Positions 1-9,112 of a stretch of DNA of 64,000 bases are shown one piece after another. The DNA is taken from positions 3,105,528 through 3,169,527 of the forward strand of contig NZ_CP096270.1 of the NCBI RefSeq assembly GCF_023204835.1, in the 5' to 3' direction. Below the pieces are notes generated by a model that did no database searches, was not told the origin of the DNA, and worked only from the letters and a program-made list of their open reading frames with translations. Position numbers and translations under genes: made by a program. The DNA comes from Salinarchaeum laminariae. Lineage in GTDB: Archaea > Halobacteriota > Halobacteria > Halobacteriales > Salinarchaeaceae. Each line of letters opens with the position of its first letter. The first letter of the stretch is position 1.

Positions 1-2
1 TT

Positions 3-752
3 ATCGATCTGGTCGCGGGCGAGGACGGCCCCGCAGAGACGCCCGTCTCCGCGTGCATGAGCGCGCCGCCGATCACGATCGCTCCGGACGCGAACGTCGA
101 GGCCGCTGCAACCGTACTCTCGCGAGAGGGCATCAAGCGCCTCCCGGTCGTCGAGGAGGGCAGCCTCGTCGGCATCGTCACCGTCACCGACCTGTCCTAC
201 TTTCTCCCACAGCTCGCACTGGGTCGGCCAACCGATGGGACGCGCCAGGGGCCGGCCAGCAGACCCGAGATGGCCTACGACGACGCGGAGTGGACGTCGG
301 ACCTCCAGACCGACGACGAGCCGGACGTCGGCGACACGGTTCGGTTCACCAAACGACTCTCCGAGGACGACGTAACCGACTTCGCGCGGGCCAGCGGCGA
401 CACCAACCGACTCCACCTCGATACGGGATTCGCCGTCGGCACCCGCTTCGGCGAGCGGATCGTCCACGGCACACTCCTCGCGGGCGTCATCAGCGCGGCA
501 CTCGCGCGGCTCCCCGGGCTCACGATCTACCTCTCCCAGGACCTCAGTTTCCGCGCGCCCGTGCCCATCGGTGCCACTGTCACCGCTGCCTGCGAGATCA
601 CGGAGGCGCTGGGTGGCAACCGTTTCCGCGTCCTCACGACCGTCTTCCACGAGGACGAGCCAGTCGTCGACGGACAGGCCACAGTCATGATCGACCAGCT
701 CCACGAGGCAGTGGCGCTCGGTCCTGCTGCCGTCGGTGCCGGCGACGATTGA
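3..752 (+). CDS. CBS-domain / MaoC-like hydratase fusion protein (5' end outside window)
   Basis: The reading frame is open from the window edge, so the true start lies upstream and only about 249 residues are visible. The first ~70 visible residues look like the second half of a CBS pair (ADGxxV..RLPVVEEGSLVGIVTVTDL style), normally an adenine-nucleotide sensor. The rest is a hot-dog MaoC-like hydratase with the motif SGDTNRLHLD, in which the catalytic Asp and His are present but the usual Pro is Arg, followed by HGTLLAGV. This family hydrates (R)-enoyl thioesters; the substrate cannot be told from sequence. An internal ATG at 57 is inside the CBS domain and is unlikely to be the start. Convergent with aroA. 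Confidence 0.85.
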   Translation: MDLVAGEDGPAETPVSACMSAPPITIAPDANVEAAATVLSREGIKRLPVVEEGSLVGIVTVTDLSYFLPQLALGRPTDGTRQGPASRPEMAYDDAEWTSDLQTDDEPDVGDTVRFTKRLSEDDVTDFARASGDTNRLHLDTGFAVGTRFGERIVHGTLLAGVISAALARLPGLTIYLSQDLSFRAPVPIGATVTAACEITEALGGNRFRVLTTVFHEDEPVVDGQATVMIDQLHEAVALGPAAVGAGDD

Positions 753-811
753 CCTGTGGGAATCGAAGAAGAGCCGCGACGAACGGCGGAGGACGATCCA
801 GAGGACCGTCG

Positions 812-2110
812 TTACCTGCCAGCCCGCGTCACGTCGCCACCGAGTTCCTCGAGCACGTCGAAGAAACCAGGGAAGGAGACGTCGACGTGCTGGGCGCCGG
901 TGATCTCGACCGGCCCGTCGGCGACGAGTCCGGCGACGGCCAGAGACATGATCACGCGGTGATCGCCACGGCCGTCCACGGTACCGCCACCGAGCGACGA
1001 CTCGCCGCCGTGGACGTGGAGCTCGTCTTCGAGCTCCGTGACCGCGACGCCGAGCGTGGAGAGTTCTTCGGCCATCGCGCTCACGCGGTCAGTCTCCTTG
1101 TAGCGGACGTGCTCGGCGTCGACGATCTTCGTCGTGCCGTCGGCGATCGCACCGAGTACCGCGATCGTCGGCAGGAGATCCGGCGTGTCGGCGACGCCGA
1201 CCTCGATTCCCGACAGCGTGGACTGCGAGACGTCGATGTCGCCGTCCTCCGTTGCCCAGGTCAGCGACGCGCCCATCGCGTCGAGAATCTCGACGATCGC
1301 GCTGTCGCCTTGGGCGCTCGGCCGTGCACCAGTGACGGTCAGCCCGTTCGGTGCGGCGACGGCGCCGGCAGCGAGCAGGTAGGACATCGAGGAGAAGTCG
1401 CCCGGCACCGCATAGACGCCGCCCTCGGGATCTAAGGACTGCCCGCCCGGAACGTCGTAGCCACCGTCGACGTCGGCGGTCTCGACGCCAAAATCGGCGA
1501 GCAGCTCTCGCGTAATATCGACGTAGGGCGCGGATTTGAGCTCGGTCGAGAGGTCGATCTCGACGCCAGACTCCGTCACCGCACCGGCCATCAACAGGGC
1601 CGTGACGAACTGCGAGGAGACGTCGCCGGGGATCGACGCCGTGCCGCCTGCGATCGGCCCCTCGATCACGAGTGGCGCCTGACCGTTCCCGCGCGTGCTG
1701 GTTGCACGCCCGCCGAGCTGCTCGACGGCGTCGAGGAGGGGCCCCTGCGGCCGGGAGCGAAGCGACTCGTCGCCCGTGAGCACCGTCGTTCCGTCGGCGA
1801 GTGCGGCCGCACCGGTCACCAGCCGCATCGTCGTCCCGCTGTTCGCACAGTCGATCACGTCGTCGGGGACCTGCGGCGTCCCGTCGAACCCACTGATCGT
1901 GAGGCTGCCATCGGACGCCTCCCGCTCGACGGATCCGCCGAACGCTTCGACGGCACGGGCGGTCGCCCGGGTGTCCGCGCTCCAGAGCGGATCCTCGACG
2001 ACCGCGCCGTCGGCGTAGCCCGCCGCGAGGATCGCGCGGTGGGTGTAGCTCTTGGACGGTGGCGCGCTCGCGGTCCCGCCGACCGTCGATGCGCCGATGG
2101 TGACGTTCAT
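812..2110 (-). CDS. aroA: 3-phosphoshikimate 1-carboxyvinyltransferase (EPSP synthase)
   Basis: Joins phosphoenolpyruvate to shikimate-3-phosphate in the cytosolic shikimate pathway towards chorismate. At 432 residues it has normal family length. The hallmarks appear in order: PSKS with conserved Lys near residue 20, NSGTTMRL near 90 (shikimate phosphate site), [35 protein letters not shown] and [12 protein letters not shown]. The ATG chosen gives a complete N-terminus before PSKS. It is transcribed alone, divergent from the PQQ-repeat lipoprotein. The other aromatic genes in the window (tyrA, aroC) are not adjacent, so there is no aro operon here. Confidence 0.97.
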   Translation of the reverse strand: MNVTIGASTVGGTASAPPSKSYTHRAILAAGYADGAVVEDPLWSADTRATARAVEAFGGSVEREASDGSLTISGFDGTPQVPDDVIDCANSGTTMRLVTGAAALADGTTVLTGDESLRSRPQGPLLDAVEQLGGRATSTRGNGQAPLVIEGPIAGGTASIPGDVSSQFVTALLMAGAVTESGVEIDLSTELKSAPYVDITRELLADFGVETADVDGGYDVPGGQSLDPEGGVYAVPGDFSSMSYLLAAGAVAAPNGLTVTGARPSAQGDSAIVEILDAMGASLTWATEDGDIDVSQSTLSGIEVGVADTPDLLPTIAVLGAIADGTTKIVDAEHVRYKETDRVSAMAEELSTLGVAVTELEDELHVHGGESSLGGGTVDGRGDHRVIMSLAVAGLVADGPVEITGAQHVDVSFPGFFDVLEELGGDVTRAGR

Positions 2111-2245
2111 GTCAGGGTGCTCGCGGGCGGTTGCTATGAGGGTGGCGATCGGTCGAGAGTCGGCCGTCGAGAAGCGGCCGAGCGGGTGGTGCTGTTGCAG
2201 ACGGGCGACGATCCGAGAGGCGGCCGAAACCGAATGGCCGTCCGC

Positions 2246-2263
2246 AGATATGATCAGATATCT
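2246..2263. promoter_or_regulatory. Imperfect palindrome in the aroA / PQQ-lipoprotein divergent gap
   Basis: AGATATGATCAGATATCT is an AT-rich 18-bp near-palindrome in an otherwise GC-rich gap. It lies about 25 bp upstream of a TATA-like AAATTTA (2287-2293), which in turn is ~25 bp before the lipoprotein ATG at 2318. The placement fits an upstream regulatory site for the lipoprotein gene. It is too far (136 bp) from aroA to be its core promoter. No regulator is identified. Confidence 0.35.
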
Positions 2264-2317
2264 ATTCGCGAAACGATCACCACAAGAAATTTACCGGGAG
2301 TAGCGTAGGGCCTCGAT

Positions 2318-3877
2318 ATGCGATCACGGGTCCCCCACGCACGCTCCGATCGCGACGGCCCTCAGTCCGGGCCAGTTTCCACGCAGAGACGACGATTCCT
2401 CGCTGGAGCCACGAGCCTCGCGGCAGCCGCGGTCGCGGGCTGTCTGGATCGCGGTAGCGACGGATCGGGGGGAACCCAGGCCGCTTTCGAACCGAGTGAG
2501 GGCTGGCCAACCTACCGTGGCGATCGACAGCGAACCGGTCGCGCACCCGCAGAGGCCGGTCCAGGTGAGTCGCTATCGGTGGCGTGGGAGACCTCAGTGT
2601 ACGACCTGATCGAGATGCGCGAGAACGTCTCCGCGGAGCGACCGGCGGAGGCGGACGACGAACCCGCCGCCACTGGCTACTGCTCCGACGTAACCCTGAC
2701 CGACGACCTCGCGCTCTGCTCGATGTACTATCAGCTACACGAGGAGGAAACGGACGGCACGTCCTGGGGTGGCGTCGTTGCACTCGACGCTGCCGGCGGA
2801 TCGATCGAGTGGACGATACCAGGCACTCCGGCGATCATGCAGGCACCCTCCGTCGCCGCCGGAAAGCTCTATCTCGGCGTGATCTATCCGATGACCGCCG
2901 ACACCGACGAGCCACACGTTCTCGTCGCCGACGCGACGTCGGGTGACGTGGTGCACAGACATGCCCACCCGGGCATGACGCGGGGCGCGCCGACGTTCAC
3001 GGAAAATAGTACCTACCTGATGGCCCCGAATGGAGCCGATTATGCGCTAGAGGCGATGGATCCGTCGGACGGCACGCAGCGCTGGACCGTGGACCCACCG
3101 ACGCCGACGGCAGACGGACAACCACTGGCAGTACACGACGGATCGCTGCTCTACGCTGGCCACACCGACGACGATTCGATCGACCTCGTTTCGCTGGCTA
3201 CCGACTCCGGAGACGTTCAGTGGCGTCAGACTCCCGAACGTGAATCACATCCGTCGTACGCAGCCCCGGAAACGCTCGGGATGCCGGCGCTCGTCGGGGA
3301 CAGCGGGTACGTGGCGGGGCCGTTCGACGGCTACTGGCGAGACGACGTCTACGGCGGCCCTCTCCACGCGTTCGCAGTCGATAGCGGTCAGACGCAGTGG
3401 CAGTTCCGGCCGGAGCCGGCCCCGTACAACGAGATCCTCGGAGGTCAGGACGCAGTTGACTTCTGTAAGGACGATGAGTCGTGTGAGGAACCCGAGTACG
3501 CTGCGCTCCACGGAACGCCACTTCCCATCGACGGCCAGGTCGTCGTCGGTGGCGTGGGCCGACCGGCGCAAAGTGGCGAATCGCACGAGAAACACCGGCA
3601 CCTCTACGCAGTGGACGGGTCGAACGGGTCGCTCGAGTGGTCGGTGCCAGGTGCCACTGCCTCGGCAGTCGCGGCGGGCGACGTGATCTACGCGACGATG
3701 ACCGACGGCCGCGTCCAGGCAATGTCGACCGACGGAACGGTCCTGGACAGCGTCGAGACCGACGCGGGGGCCTCCCGGAGCAAGGCACCGGCAATCGGGC
3801 ACGGACGCCTCTACGTGCAGTGGGGGTCGAACGGGAACAGTTTGCACAGTCCAGATACCGTCGCGGCTATCGAGTAA
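2318..3877 (+). CDS. Secreted PQQ-binding-like beta-propeller lipoprotein
   Basis: A 519-residue exported protein. The N-terminus has a twin-arginine motif (RRRFLAG, residues ~24-30), a hydrophobic stretch and the lipobox VAGC with Cys42, so it is probably a Tat-exported lipid-anchored protein on the outer face of the membrane, as usual in haloarchaea. The body contains repeated blades of the PQQ/WD-like type (GWPTYRGDRQRTG opening, then ALDAAGGSIEWT, AMDPSDGTQRWT, AVDSGQTQWQF, AVDGSNGSLEWS). Such propellers are BamB/PQQ-dehydrogenase-like; without the dehydrogenase metal residues an enzymatic role cannot be claimed. A binding or scaffold role is equally possible. The n-region before RR is unusually long (~23 residues). 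Confidence 0.88.
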   Translation: MRSRVPHARSDRDGPQSGPVSTQRRRFLAGATSLAAAAVAGCLDRGSDGSGGTQAAFEPSEGWPTYRGDRQRTGRAPAEAGPGESLSVAWETSVYDLIEMRENVSAERPAEADDEPAATGYCSDVTLTDDLALCSMYYQLHEEETDGTSWGGVVALDAAGGSIEWTIPGTPAIMQAPSVAAGKLYLGVIYPMTADTDEPHVLVADATSGDVVHRHAHPGMTRGAPTFTENSTYLMAPNGADYALEAMDPSDGTQRWTVDPPTPTADGQPLAVHDGSLLYAGHTDDDSIDLVSLATDSGDVQWRQTPERESHPSYAAPETLGMPALVGDSGYVAGPFDGYWRDDVYGGPLHAFAVDSGQTQWQFRPEPAPYNEILGGQDAVDFCKDDESCEEPEYAALHGTPLPIDGQVVVGGVGRPAQSGESHEKHRHLYAVDGSNGSLEWSVPGATASAVAAGDVIYATMTDGRVQAMSTDGTVLDSVETDAGASRSKAPAIGHGRLYVQWGSNGNSLHSPDTVAAIE

Positions 3878-3972
3878 CGCTACCAGTGACCGCAGTCCCT
3901 CGATCGATGCAGTCCAGTCCACCCCGATGCACCAGCTTCATTGTCCCGGCGTCGGTTGCTGACGCCGTATCC

Positions 3973-4236
3973 ATGGCAGAACAAGGTTCGATCGTCGGTG
4001 ATATCGCAGGCAATCTGATCGCAGCGGCACTGATGATTTTCCTCGCCGTGTTGAGCTTCTTCGTGACGGTGTTCGTGGTCGACGCAGGCGCGAGCCTGGC
4101 GGGCTACGATAACAATCCGTACGTCGTCCAGTCGGCTGCGATCCTCGCAGGGTCGGCGATCATCGCGGGCGGTATCGCACCGATCGGCGCGCTGAGCGGC
4201 ATGGGCAGCGACGACCGCCGCGATCCCCTCGAGTAA
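3973..4236 (+). CDS. Small two-helix membrane protein of unknown function
   Basis: An 87-residue protein starting MAEQGSIVG. Two hydrophobic segments are clear: residues ~10-36 (LIAAALMIFLAVLSFFVTVFVV) and ~53-75 (SAAILAGSAIIAGGIAPIGAL). The C-terminus is short and acidic. An in-frame ATG at 3907 would add 22 residues without membrane or domain character, so 3973 is preferred. Not recognised as a named family. It lies between the lipoprotein and the peptidase on the same strand. Confidence 0.65.
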   Translation: MAEQGSIVGDIAGNLIAAALMIFLAVLSFFVTVFVVDAGASLAGYDNNPYVVQSAAILAGSAIIAGGIAPIGALSGMGSDDRRDPLE

Positions 4237-4329
4237 CGATCGGATCGATCACCCGCGGCGCGCGCCGGGCCGCCGATTTCGATCGCCGGAGCGCCAGCGT
4301 TTTTCACGGACGGGCACGGACCCAGTAGC

Positions 4330-5532
4330 ATGCACGACTCCTCGCCGCTGGACGCCGCGCTCGCCGAGCACGGCGCCGACGGATACGTTATCGACGCCGA
4401 CGCGACCGAGGCCGACCAGTACTATCTCGCTGGTTTCGGTGCACCCGATCCCTTCGTCACCTGCTACACGCCCGACGGCATCCACCTCCTGGTATCCGGG
4501 CTGGAGTACGGCCGGGCCACCGCCGAGAGTTCCGCCGACACCGTCTCGCGCAACGCCGACTACGAGTTCCGCGCGAACGTCGCAGAGTACGGCGCGCTCG
4601 AAGGCCGCGTTCGCACGATCGCCGCCTTCCTGGAGGACCACGGCGTCGAGCACGCGCTCGTTCCGGATCGATTCCCCACCGCGACAGCGGACGGCCTCCG
4701 CGAGCAGGGAGTCGACGTGACCGCGGATCTCGAGGAGACCGTCACGACGATCCGCGCCCGCAAGACCGAGGAGGAGGTCGAGCACCTGAAAAGTGCACAG
4801 CGCGCCAACGAGGTCGCGATGGACCGCGCCGCGGATCTGATCGGCGGCGCAGAGATCGTCGAGGAGGGCGCGGGCGTGGACGCGGTCGGCGGGCCAGTTC
4901 TGCACCACGAGGGAGAGCCACTCACCAGCGAGTTCGTCACGACCGAGATCGAGATCGCACTGCTGCGGGAGGGCTGTGCGCTCGACGAGACGATCGTCGC
5001 AGGTGGCGCCGACGGCGCGGATCCCCACGACCGCGGGAGCGGTCCGCTGCCCGCCCACGAGCCGATCGTCGTGGACATCTTCCCGCGAGACAAGGAGACG
5101 AAATTCCACGCGGACATGACCCGAACCTTCGTCCGCGGCGAGCCAAGCGAAGAGGTTCGCCGTCGCCACGAGGTCACTCTCGACGCCCAGCAGGCGGCAT
5201 TCGACGCTATCGAGCCTGGCGCTACCGGCGAGGACGTCCACAACGCCGTCTGTGACGTCTACGAAGCCGAAGGGTACGAGACGCTCCGCAGCGACGACAC
5301 CACCGAAACGGGGTTCATCCACGGAACGGGGCACGGACTCGGACTCGAAGTCCACGAGCTGCCCCGCCTCGCCCCCGACGGCGCCGAGCTCGAACCGGGC
5401 CACGTCGTTACCGTCGAGCCGGGCGTCTACGATCCGGCCGTCGGCGGCATGCGGATCGAAGACGTGGTCGTGGTCACCGAGGACGGCTACGAGAACTACG
5501 TCGACTATCCCAAGGAGCTCGTGGTGGAGTAG
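4330..5532 (+). CDS. pepQ: M24 family metallopeptidase (Xaa-Pro dipeptidase type)
   Basis: A 400-residue cytosolic aminopeptidase P / prolidase-type enzyme that cleaves an N-terminal residue before proline. Residues ~1-140 form the creatinase-like N-terminal domain. The rest is the pita-bread domain with metal ligands in order: VVDIFPRD, KFHADMTRTF, the His in HGTGHGLGLEVHE, and Glu residues in TVEPGVY and MRIEDVVVV. All five dinuclear-metal positions appear present. Substrate specificity within M24B is inferred only. Single gene with ATG immediately after a GC-rich 90-bp gap. Confidence 0.92.
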   Translation: MHDSSPLDAALAEHGADGYVIDADATEADQYYLAGFGAPDPFVTCYTPDGIHLLVSGLEYGRATAESSADTVSRNADYEFRANVAEYGALEGRVRTIAAFLEDHGVEHALVPDRFPTATADGLREQGVDVTADLEETVTTIRARKTEEEVEHLKSAQRANEVAMDRAADLIGGAEIVEEGAGVDAVGGPVLHHEGEPLTSEFVTTEIEIALLREGCALDETIVAGGADGADPHDRGSGPLPAHEPIVVDIFPRDKETKFHADMTRTFVRGEPSEEVRRRHEVTLDAQQAAFDAIEPGATGEDVHNAVCDVYEAEGYETLRSDDTTETGFIHGTGHGLGLEVHELPRLAPDGAELEPGHVVTVEPGVYDPAVGGMRIEDVVVVTEDGYENYVDYPKELVVE

Positions 5533-5636
5533 CGGCCCGTGGACGAGCGAACTGACCGAACTATCGCGAAAGCGTTACCGAGAGTTCGGAACGTGACACC
5601 CAGGGATACATAGTACGTGCGTTCAATGCCCGAAAT

Positions 5637-5849
5637 ATGCCCTCCCAGGACCGCGATATTATCGACAAAATCGGTCGTACCCTCGTCGTTGCCTTCCTCA
5701 TCTATCTCACGACGTACCTGCTTCTGTTTGGTAGCAGCTTGTACGGTGTTAGCACCCCGCTGCTTCTGGATATTTTCCTCGGCTTCTTCATCGTGTTTGC
5801 AGGATTCACGCTGTATTACTATCGAAATCCAGAGGAGGCCGCGGGGTAG
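5637..5849 (+). CDS. Small membrane protein of unknown function
   Basis: A 70-residue protein with two transmembrane segments (residues ~14-33 and ~42-62), a charged start (MPSQDRDIIDKIGR) and a short acidic tail. A TATA-like GATACATAGTA at 5604-5614 sits ~26 bp before the ATG, typical of a leaderless haloarchaeal gene, which supports this being a real small gene. No family recognised. Confidence 0.65.
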   Translation: MPSQDRDIIDKIGRTLVVAFLIYLTTYLLLFGSSLYGVSTPLLLDIFLGFFIVFAGFTLYYYRNPEEAAG

Positions 5850-5975
5850 CCACCTGGATCAGTCGCCGAACGACGATTCCGTCGCCGACGGGTTCGACAC
5901 TGTCAAAGAAAGCGTTCCGACGGCATCGAGTGCGGGCTGCAATCGCTCCATGCGCAGTAAACCCACCCCGAGGCG

Positions 5976-6260
5976 TCAGTCCGCGCGATCGAGGCCGGAG
6001 AACGCGCCGTCGGATTCGGTCTCCTCGTCGTCGGTCGTGGCGTTCCGCAGCCGATCCAGTCCGAGCGTCGCCACGAACAGCGCGCCGCCGAGATACAACA
6101 GTGACTGCGGGTCGACGACGATTCGCGAGACGAGCGTAGAGCCGTAGCCAATCACCGTGACGAGGTAGCCGAGGATCGAGGCCGTCCACCCGAGCCCAGT
6201 AATGCCGGCGAGCTGATTCAGCGCATCGCGATCCTGCGTCAGATAGTCGAGGCGTGACAT
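5976..6260 (-). CDS. Small membrane protein of unknown function
   Basis: A 94-residue protein. An amphipathic start (MSRLDYLTQDRDALNQLAG) is followed by two hydrophobic helices at ~22-45 and ~52-68 and a charged, acidic C-terminus. Divergent from tyrA with a ~160-bp gap. Codon third positions are GC-rich as in its neighbours, and the competing frames show no better protein. Not assigned to a family. Confidence 0.6.
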   Translation of the reverse strand: MSRLDYLTQDRDALNQLAGITGLGWTASILGYLVTVIGYGSTLVSRIVVDPQSLLYLGGALFVATLGLDRLRNATTDDEETESDGAFSGLDRAD

Positions 6261-6423
6261 GGAGATGTGGGCGGTACGCCGATCCTACTCCGGACCGGTA
6301 CAAGAGTGTAGTTTCGGGGAACGTGTTGCGTTGTTACCAGTCGCTGAGGGGCACTCCAACGGCGCAAAGAGCCGTCGGACCGAGAGGGCGGATTTTTCCC
6401 CACCCGGCCGAAACGAGGTAGCA

Positions 6424-7254
6424 ATGGAGCTACTCGTCGTGGGCGCGGGCACCATGGGTCGGTGGATCGCCCGCACCGTCGATGCCGACGTTGCGTTCGC
6501 GGACCGCGATCCAGCGGCCGCCGAGGCCGCCGCGGAGGCCGTGGGCGGACGCACCGTCGCACTCGACGGCGCGGAGACGTTCGAGGTCGTCTGTCTCGCC
6601 GTTCCGATGTCTGCAGTCGAGGGGACGATCGCCGAACAGGCGGATCGAGCCCGGCACGCGATCGTCGACGTCGCCGGAGAGATGGAGCGCCCGATCGCCG
6701 CGATGACCGAGCACGGCGCCGACCTCGAGCGGGCCAGCCTGCATCCCCTCTTCGCACCCGAGAACGCGCCGGGGACGGTCGCCGTCGTCGTGGACGCGGC
6801 GGGCCCCTCTGTCGACGCGCTGCTGGCGGCTCTCGAGGCTGCCGGAAACGAACTCGTCGCCACTACCCCCGAGGAACACGATCGCGCGATGGAGAGCGTC
6901 CAGGCGTCGGCCCACGCCGCGATCGTCGCGTACGGACTCGCGAGAGAGTCGGTTCCCGAGGGGTTCGCGACCCCGGTCTCTATCGCGCTCGACGAACTGC
7001 TCGAACAGGTGACTGACGGGGATCCCGGCGTCTACGCCGAAATCCAGGATCGGTTCGACGGCGCAGACGCCGTCGCCGACGCAGCCGCGACGATCGAGGG
7101 CGCCGACCTCGAGGAGCTTCGAGAGCTGTTCGCGGCGGCGCGACCCGACGATGCTGTGGACGATCACTCCTCAGACGAACATGCTGCCGACAACCGCTCC
7201 GCCGACGACCACCCCACACACGACCAGCCCACCGACGGCGAGGACGATGCCTGA
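6424..7254 (+). CDS. tyrA: Prephenate dehydrogenase (TyrA-like)
   Basis: A 276-residue NAD(P)-dependent enzyme of tyrosine synthesis that oxidatively decarboxylates prephenate. The Rossmann motif MELLVVGAGTMGRWIA begins at residue 1. Further signs are VVCLAVPMSAVEGTI, the DVAGEM step, SLHPLFAP (substrate His) and a helical dimer domain with VQASAHAAI. The ATG at 6424 is chosen because it begins exactly at the Rossmann strand; a longer frame from 6259 adds unrelated sequence. The last ~30 residues form an Asp/His/Ser-rich low-complexity tail. The stop overlaps the next gene by 8 bp, so they are probably cotranscribed. Confidence 0.9.
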   Translation: MELLVVGAGTMGRWIARTVDADVAFADRDPAAAEAAAEAVGGRTVALDGAETFEVVCLAVPMSAVEGTIAEQADRARHAIVDVAGEMERPIAAMTEHGADLERASLHPLFAPENAPGTVAVVVDAAGPSVDALLAALEAAGNELVATTPEEHDRAMESVQASAHAAIVAYGLARESVPEGFATPVSIALDELLEQVTDGDPGVYAEIQDRFDGADAVADAAATIEGADLEELRELFAAARPDDAVDDHSSDEHAADNRSADDHPTHDQPTDGEDDA

Positions 7255-8761
7255 CCGCGAAGCGATCCGGTCGAACGCAAAGTACCTTCGCCAGGTCAGA
7301 CCGATCGACCCCGAGGAGATCAGCGAGTACGTCGAAGGCGGTCCTCATCCCGCCGTCGTGCGGCAGGTGCTCCGCGAGGAGGCGTTCGATCTCGGCCTCA
7401 CCGAACGCGACGACGGGACGTTCGTTCCGATCGAGACGGGCACGATCGAACCGCCGCGACTGCCGATCGCCGCATTTCCGGACGAGTACACCCGCGCGCT
7501 CGAAAACCAGCTCGTCGACGCCTACGGCTCGGACTGGCACCGCGGCAGCTCCGGCGACGCGCTGCGCGAGGCGATCCGGGAGCTGAAAGAGGCCTACCAC
7601 CAGGGCTGGTCGGTTGCCTACGACGACGAGACCGCCGCACTCGCCTACGCAATCTACCACCTGCCGGACTACTACGCCGCGATCCAGTACGTCGTGAGCG
7701 AGCTGGCCGAGGTCGGGCTTCTCGATCGGAGACTGCGAGTGCTCGAGGTCGGTGCTGGCGCCGGTGGTCCAGCGCTGGGCATTGCCGACGCAGTACCGGA
7801 GGACGCACTGCTGCGCTACGACGCGATCGAGCCCAGTGCCAGCGCCGACGTCCTCGAAGAGATGCTCGAGGCCGCGGGGCCCCACGTCGAATCGACGATC
7901 CACCGCACGACGGCCGAAGCGTTCGAGCCGGGCGAGGCTGACGCGACCGACGCGCCCGGAACGGACGGAGAGGACGCCACAGCCTACGACCTCGTGGTGT
8001 TCGCGAACGTCCTCAGCGAGCTCGACGATCCCGTCGCGACTGCGCGGCGCTACGCAGAGTTCCTCGCAGACGACGGAGCGTTGGTGTTGCTCTCGCCGGC
8101 CGATCGGCGCACCTCCGGGGTCCTCCGCGGCGTCGAACGCGCACTCTCTGCGGGCCTCGAACCACAGGGTCTCGGCGACGTCTCCGGCCTGCCCGATCCC
8201 GACGATCCCGCGGACGATTCGCTGGCGACGGTGTTCTCGCCGTCGGTCAGACTCTGGCCGAACCAGGTCCCGGCGGACGAAGGCTGGTCCTTTGCGGTCC
8301 AGCCCGATCTCGATGTGCCGGCGTTCCAACAACACCTCGACGATCCAGCGGGCGCCTCGGGCGAGTTCGTCAACGTCGACGTCCAGTACGCCTACGCGAC
8401 GCTCCGGTGGGACGGCGAGCGCCGCGTCGAATTCACGCCGGACCGCGGCGACTGGGCGCCACTCGCGGAGTCTGGAAATCACGTCTCCGAACGCGTCGAC
8501 TGCGTGGCGATCAAACTGTCCGACGACCTCTCCGAGGGCGGCCACCCGCTGTTCCGCATCGGCGACGGCAGCCAGACCGTCGATCACTTCGCCGTGCTGA
8601 CCAAGGAGACGGCCCTCAACGACTCGCTTCCAGCGGCCGAGTACGGCGATTTGCTGACCTTCGAGTCCGTGCTGGTCCTCTGGAACGACGACGAAGCCGC
8701 TTACAACCTCGTCGTCGACGGCGAGACGATCGTCGAATCAGTGGACGCACCTGTTCGGTAG
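7247..8761 (+). CDS. Rsm22-family SAM-dependent methyltransferase-like protein
   Basis: A 504-residue protein starting MPDREAIRSNAKYLRQVRPIDPEE. After a ~150-residue helical N-terminal region, the SAM-binding motif VLEVGAGAGGPALG appears at about residue 165, followed by YDAIEPSASA and LVVFANVLSEL (motif II-like region). This fits the Rsm22 family, which in mitochondria is tied to small ribosomal subunit assembly. The archaeal role is not established, so ribosome function is an inference. ATG at 7247 overlaps the tyrA stop. The stop codon TAG is also the first bases of a tandem repeat array. Confidence 0.8.
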   Translation: MPDREAIRSNAKYLRQVRPIDPEEISEYVEGGPHPAVVRQVLREEAFDLGLTERDDGTFVPIETGTIEPPRLPIAAFPDEYTRALENQLVDAYGSDWHRGSSGDALREAIRELKEAYHQGWSVAYDDETAALAYAIYHLPDYYAAIQYVVSELAEVGLLDRRLRVLEVGAGAGGPALGIADAVPEDALLRYDAIEPSASADVLEEMLEAAGPHVESTIHRTTAEAFEPGEADATDAPGTDGEDATAYDLVVFANVLSELDDPVATARRYAEFLADDGALVLLSPADRRTSGVLRGVERALSAGLEPQGLGDVSGLPDPDDPADDSLATVFSPSVRLWPNQVPADEGWSFAVQPDLDVPAFQQHLDDPAGASGEFVNVDVQYAYATLRWDGERRVEFTPDRGDWAPLAESGNHVSERVDCVAIKLSDDLSEGGHPLFRIGDGSQTVDHFAVLTKETALNDSLPAAEYGDLLTFESVLVLWNDDEAAYNLVVDGETIVESVDAPVR

Positions 8762-8896
8762 CGGGTCGGTCGTGTGTCCTGTAGCGGGTCGGCCGGTTGT
8801 CCTGTAGCGGGTCGGCCGGTTGTCCTGTAGCGGGTCGGCCGGTTGTCCTGTAGCGGGTCGGCCGGTTGTCCTGTAGCGGGTTGGTCGGTTGTCGGG
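8761..8896. repeat. 23-bp tandem repeat, five full copies plus a partial sixth
   Basis: Direct repeats of a 23-bp unit start at 8761, 8784, 8807, 8830 and 8853, with a degenerating copy from 8876. The unit begins GCGGGTCGGC and ends TTGTCCTGTA. Copies 2-5 are identical; the first differs in a few bases. There are no spacers, so this is a minisatellite and not a CRISPR. It begins on the last base of the Rsm22-like stop codon. Minus-strand frames here read as repeats of a Pro/Arg/Thr-rich peptide with no other gene character. Confidence 0.95.
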
Positions 8897-9112
8897 TGGC
8901 GGAGCCAGTCGTTTGGACTGGGGAGGCGAAGCGGCGTTTTCGCATGCGCTCGGCGGTCTACTCGGCGATATCGATCGTGCGTTAGTCATGCACGTTCGCG
9001 AATGGCTAACATTCCGCGGACAGCAACGTTACAAGGCAGGATCCCTTGATAGAGGTATTGTGACCCCTCCGCACGCCTGCGCGGGACGACGGAACGCCGG
9101 TACTCACTCACA
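8897..9112. other. Intergenic region before the MoxR cluster
   Basis: About 215 bp with no convincing gene. It should contain the promoter of the MoxR cluster; the best AT-rich stretch is around GATAGAGGTATTGTGA (9048-9063), which would leave a leader of ~30 nt. No strong dyad was seen. Confidence 0.5.

Noticed and set aside
8761..8896. CRISPR array
   Set aside because: The repeats are directly abutting with no spacers, and no cas gene is in the window.
8616..8989. Repetitive protein on the minus strand over the 23-bp array
   Set aside because: The peptide repeat follows directly from the DNA repeat, and the frame extends antisense into the Rsm22-like gene.
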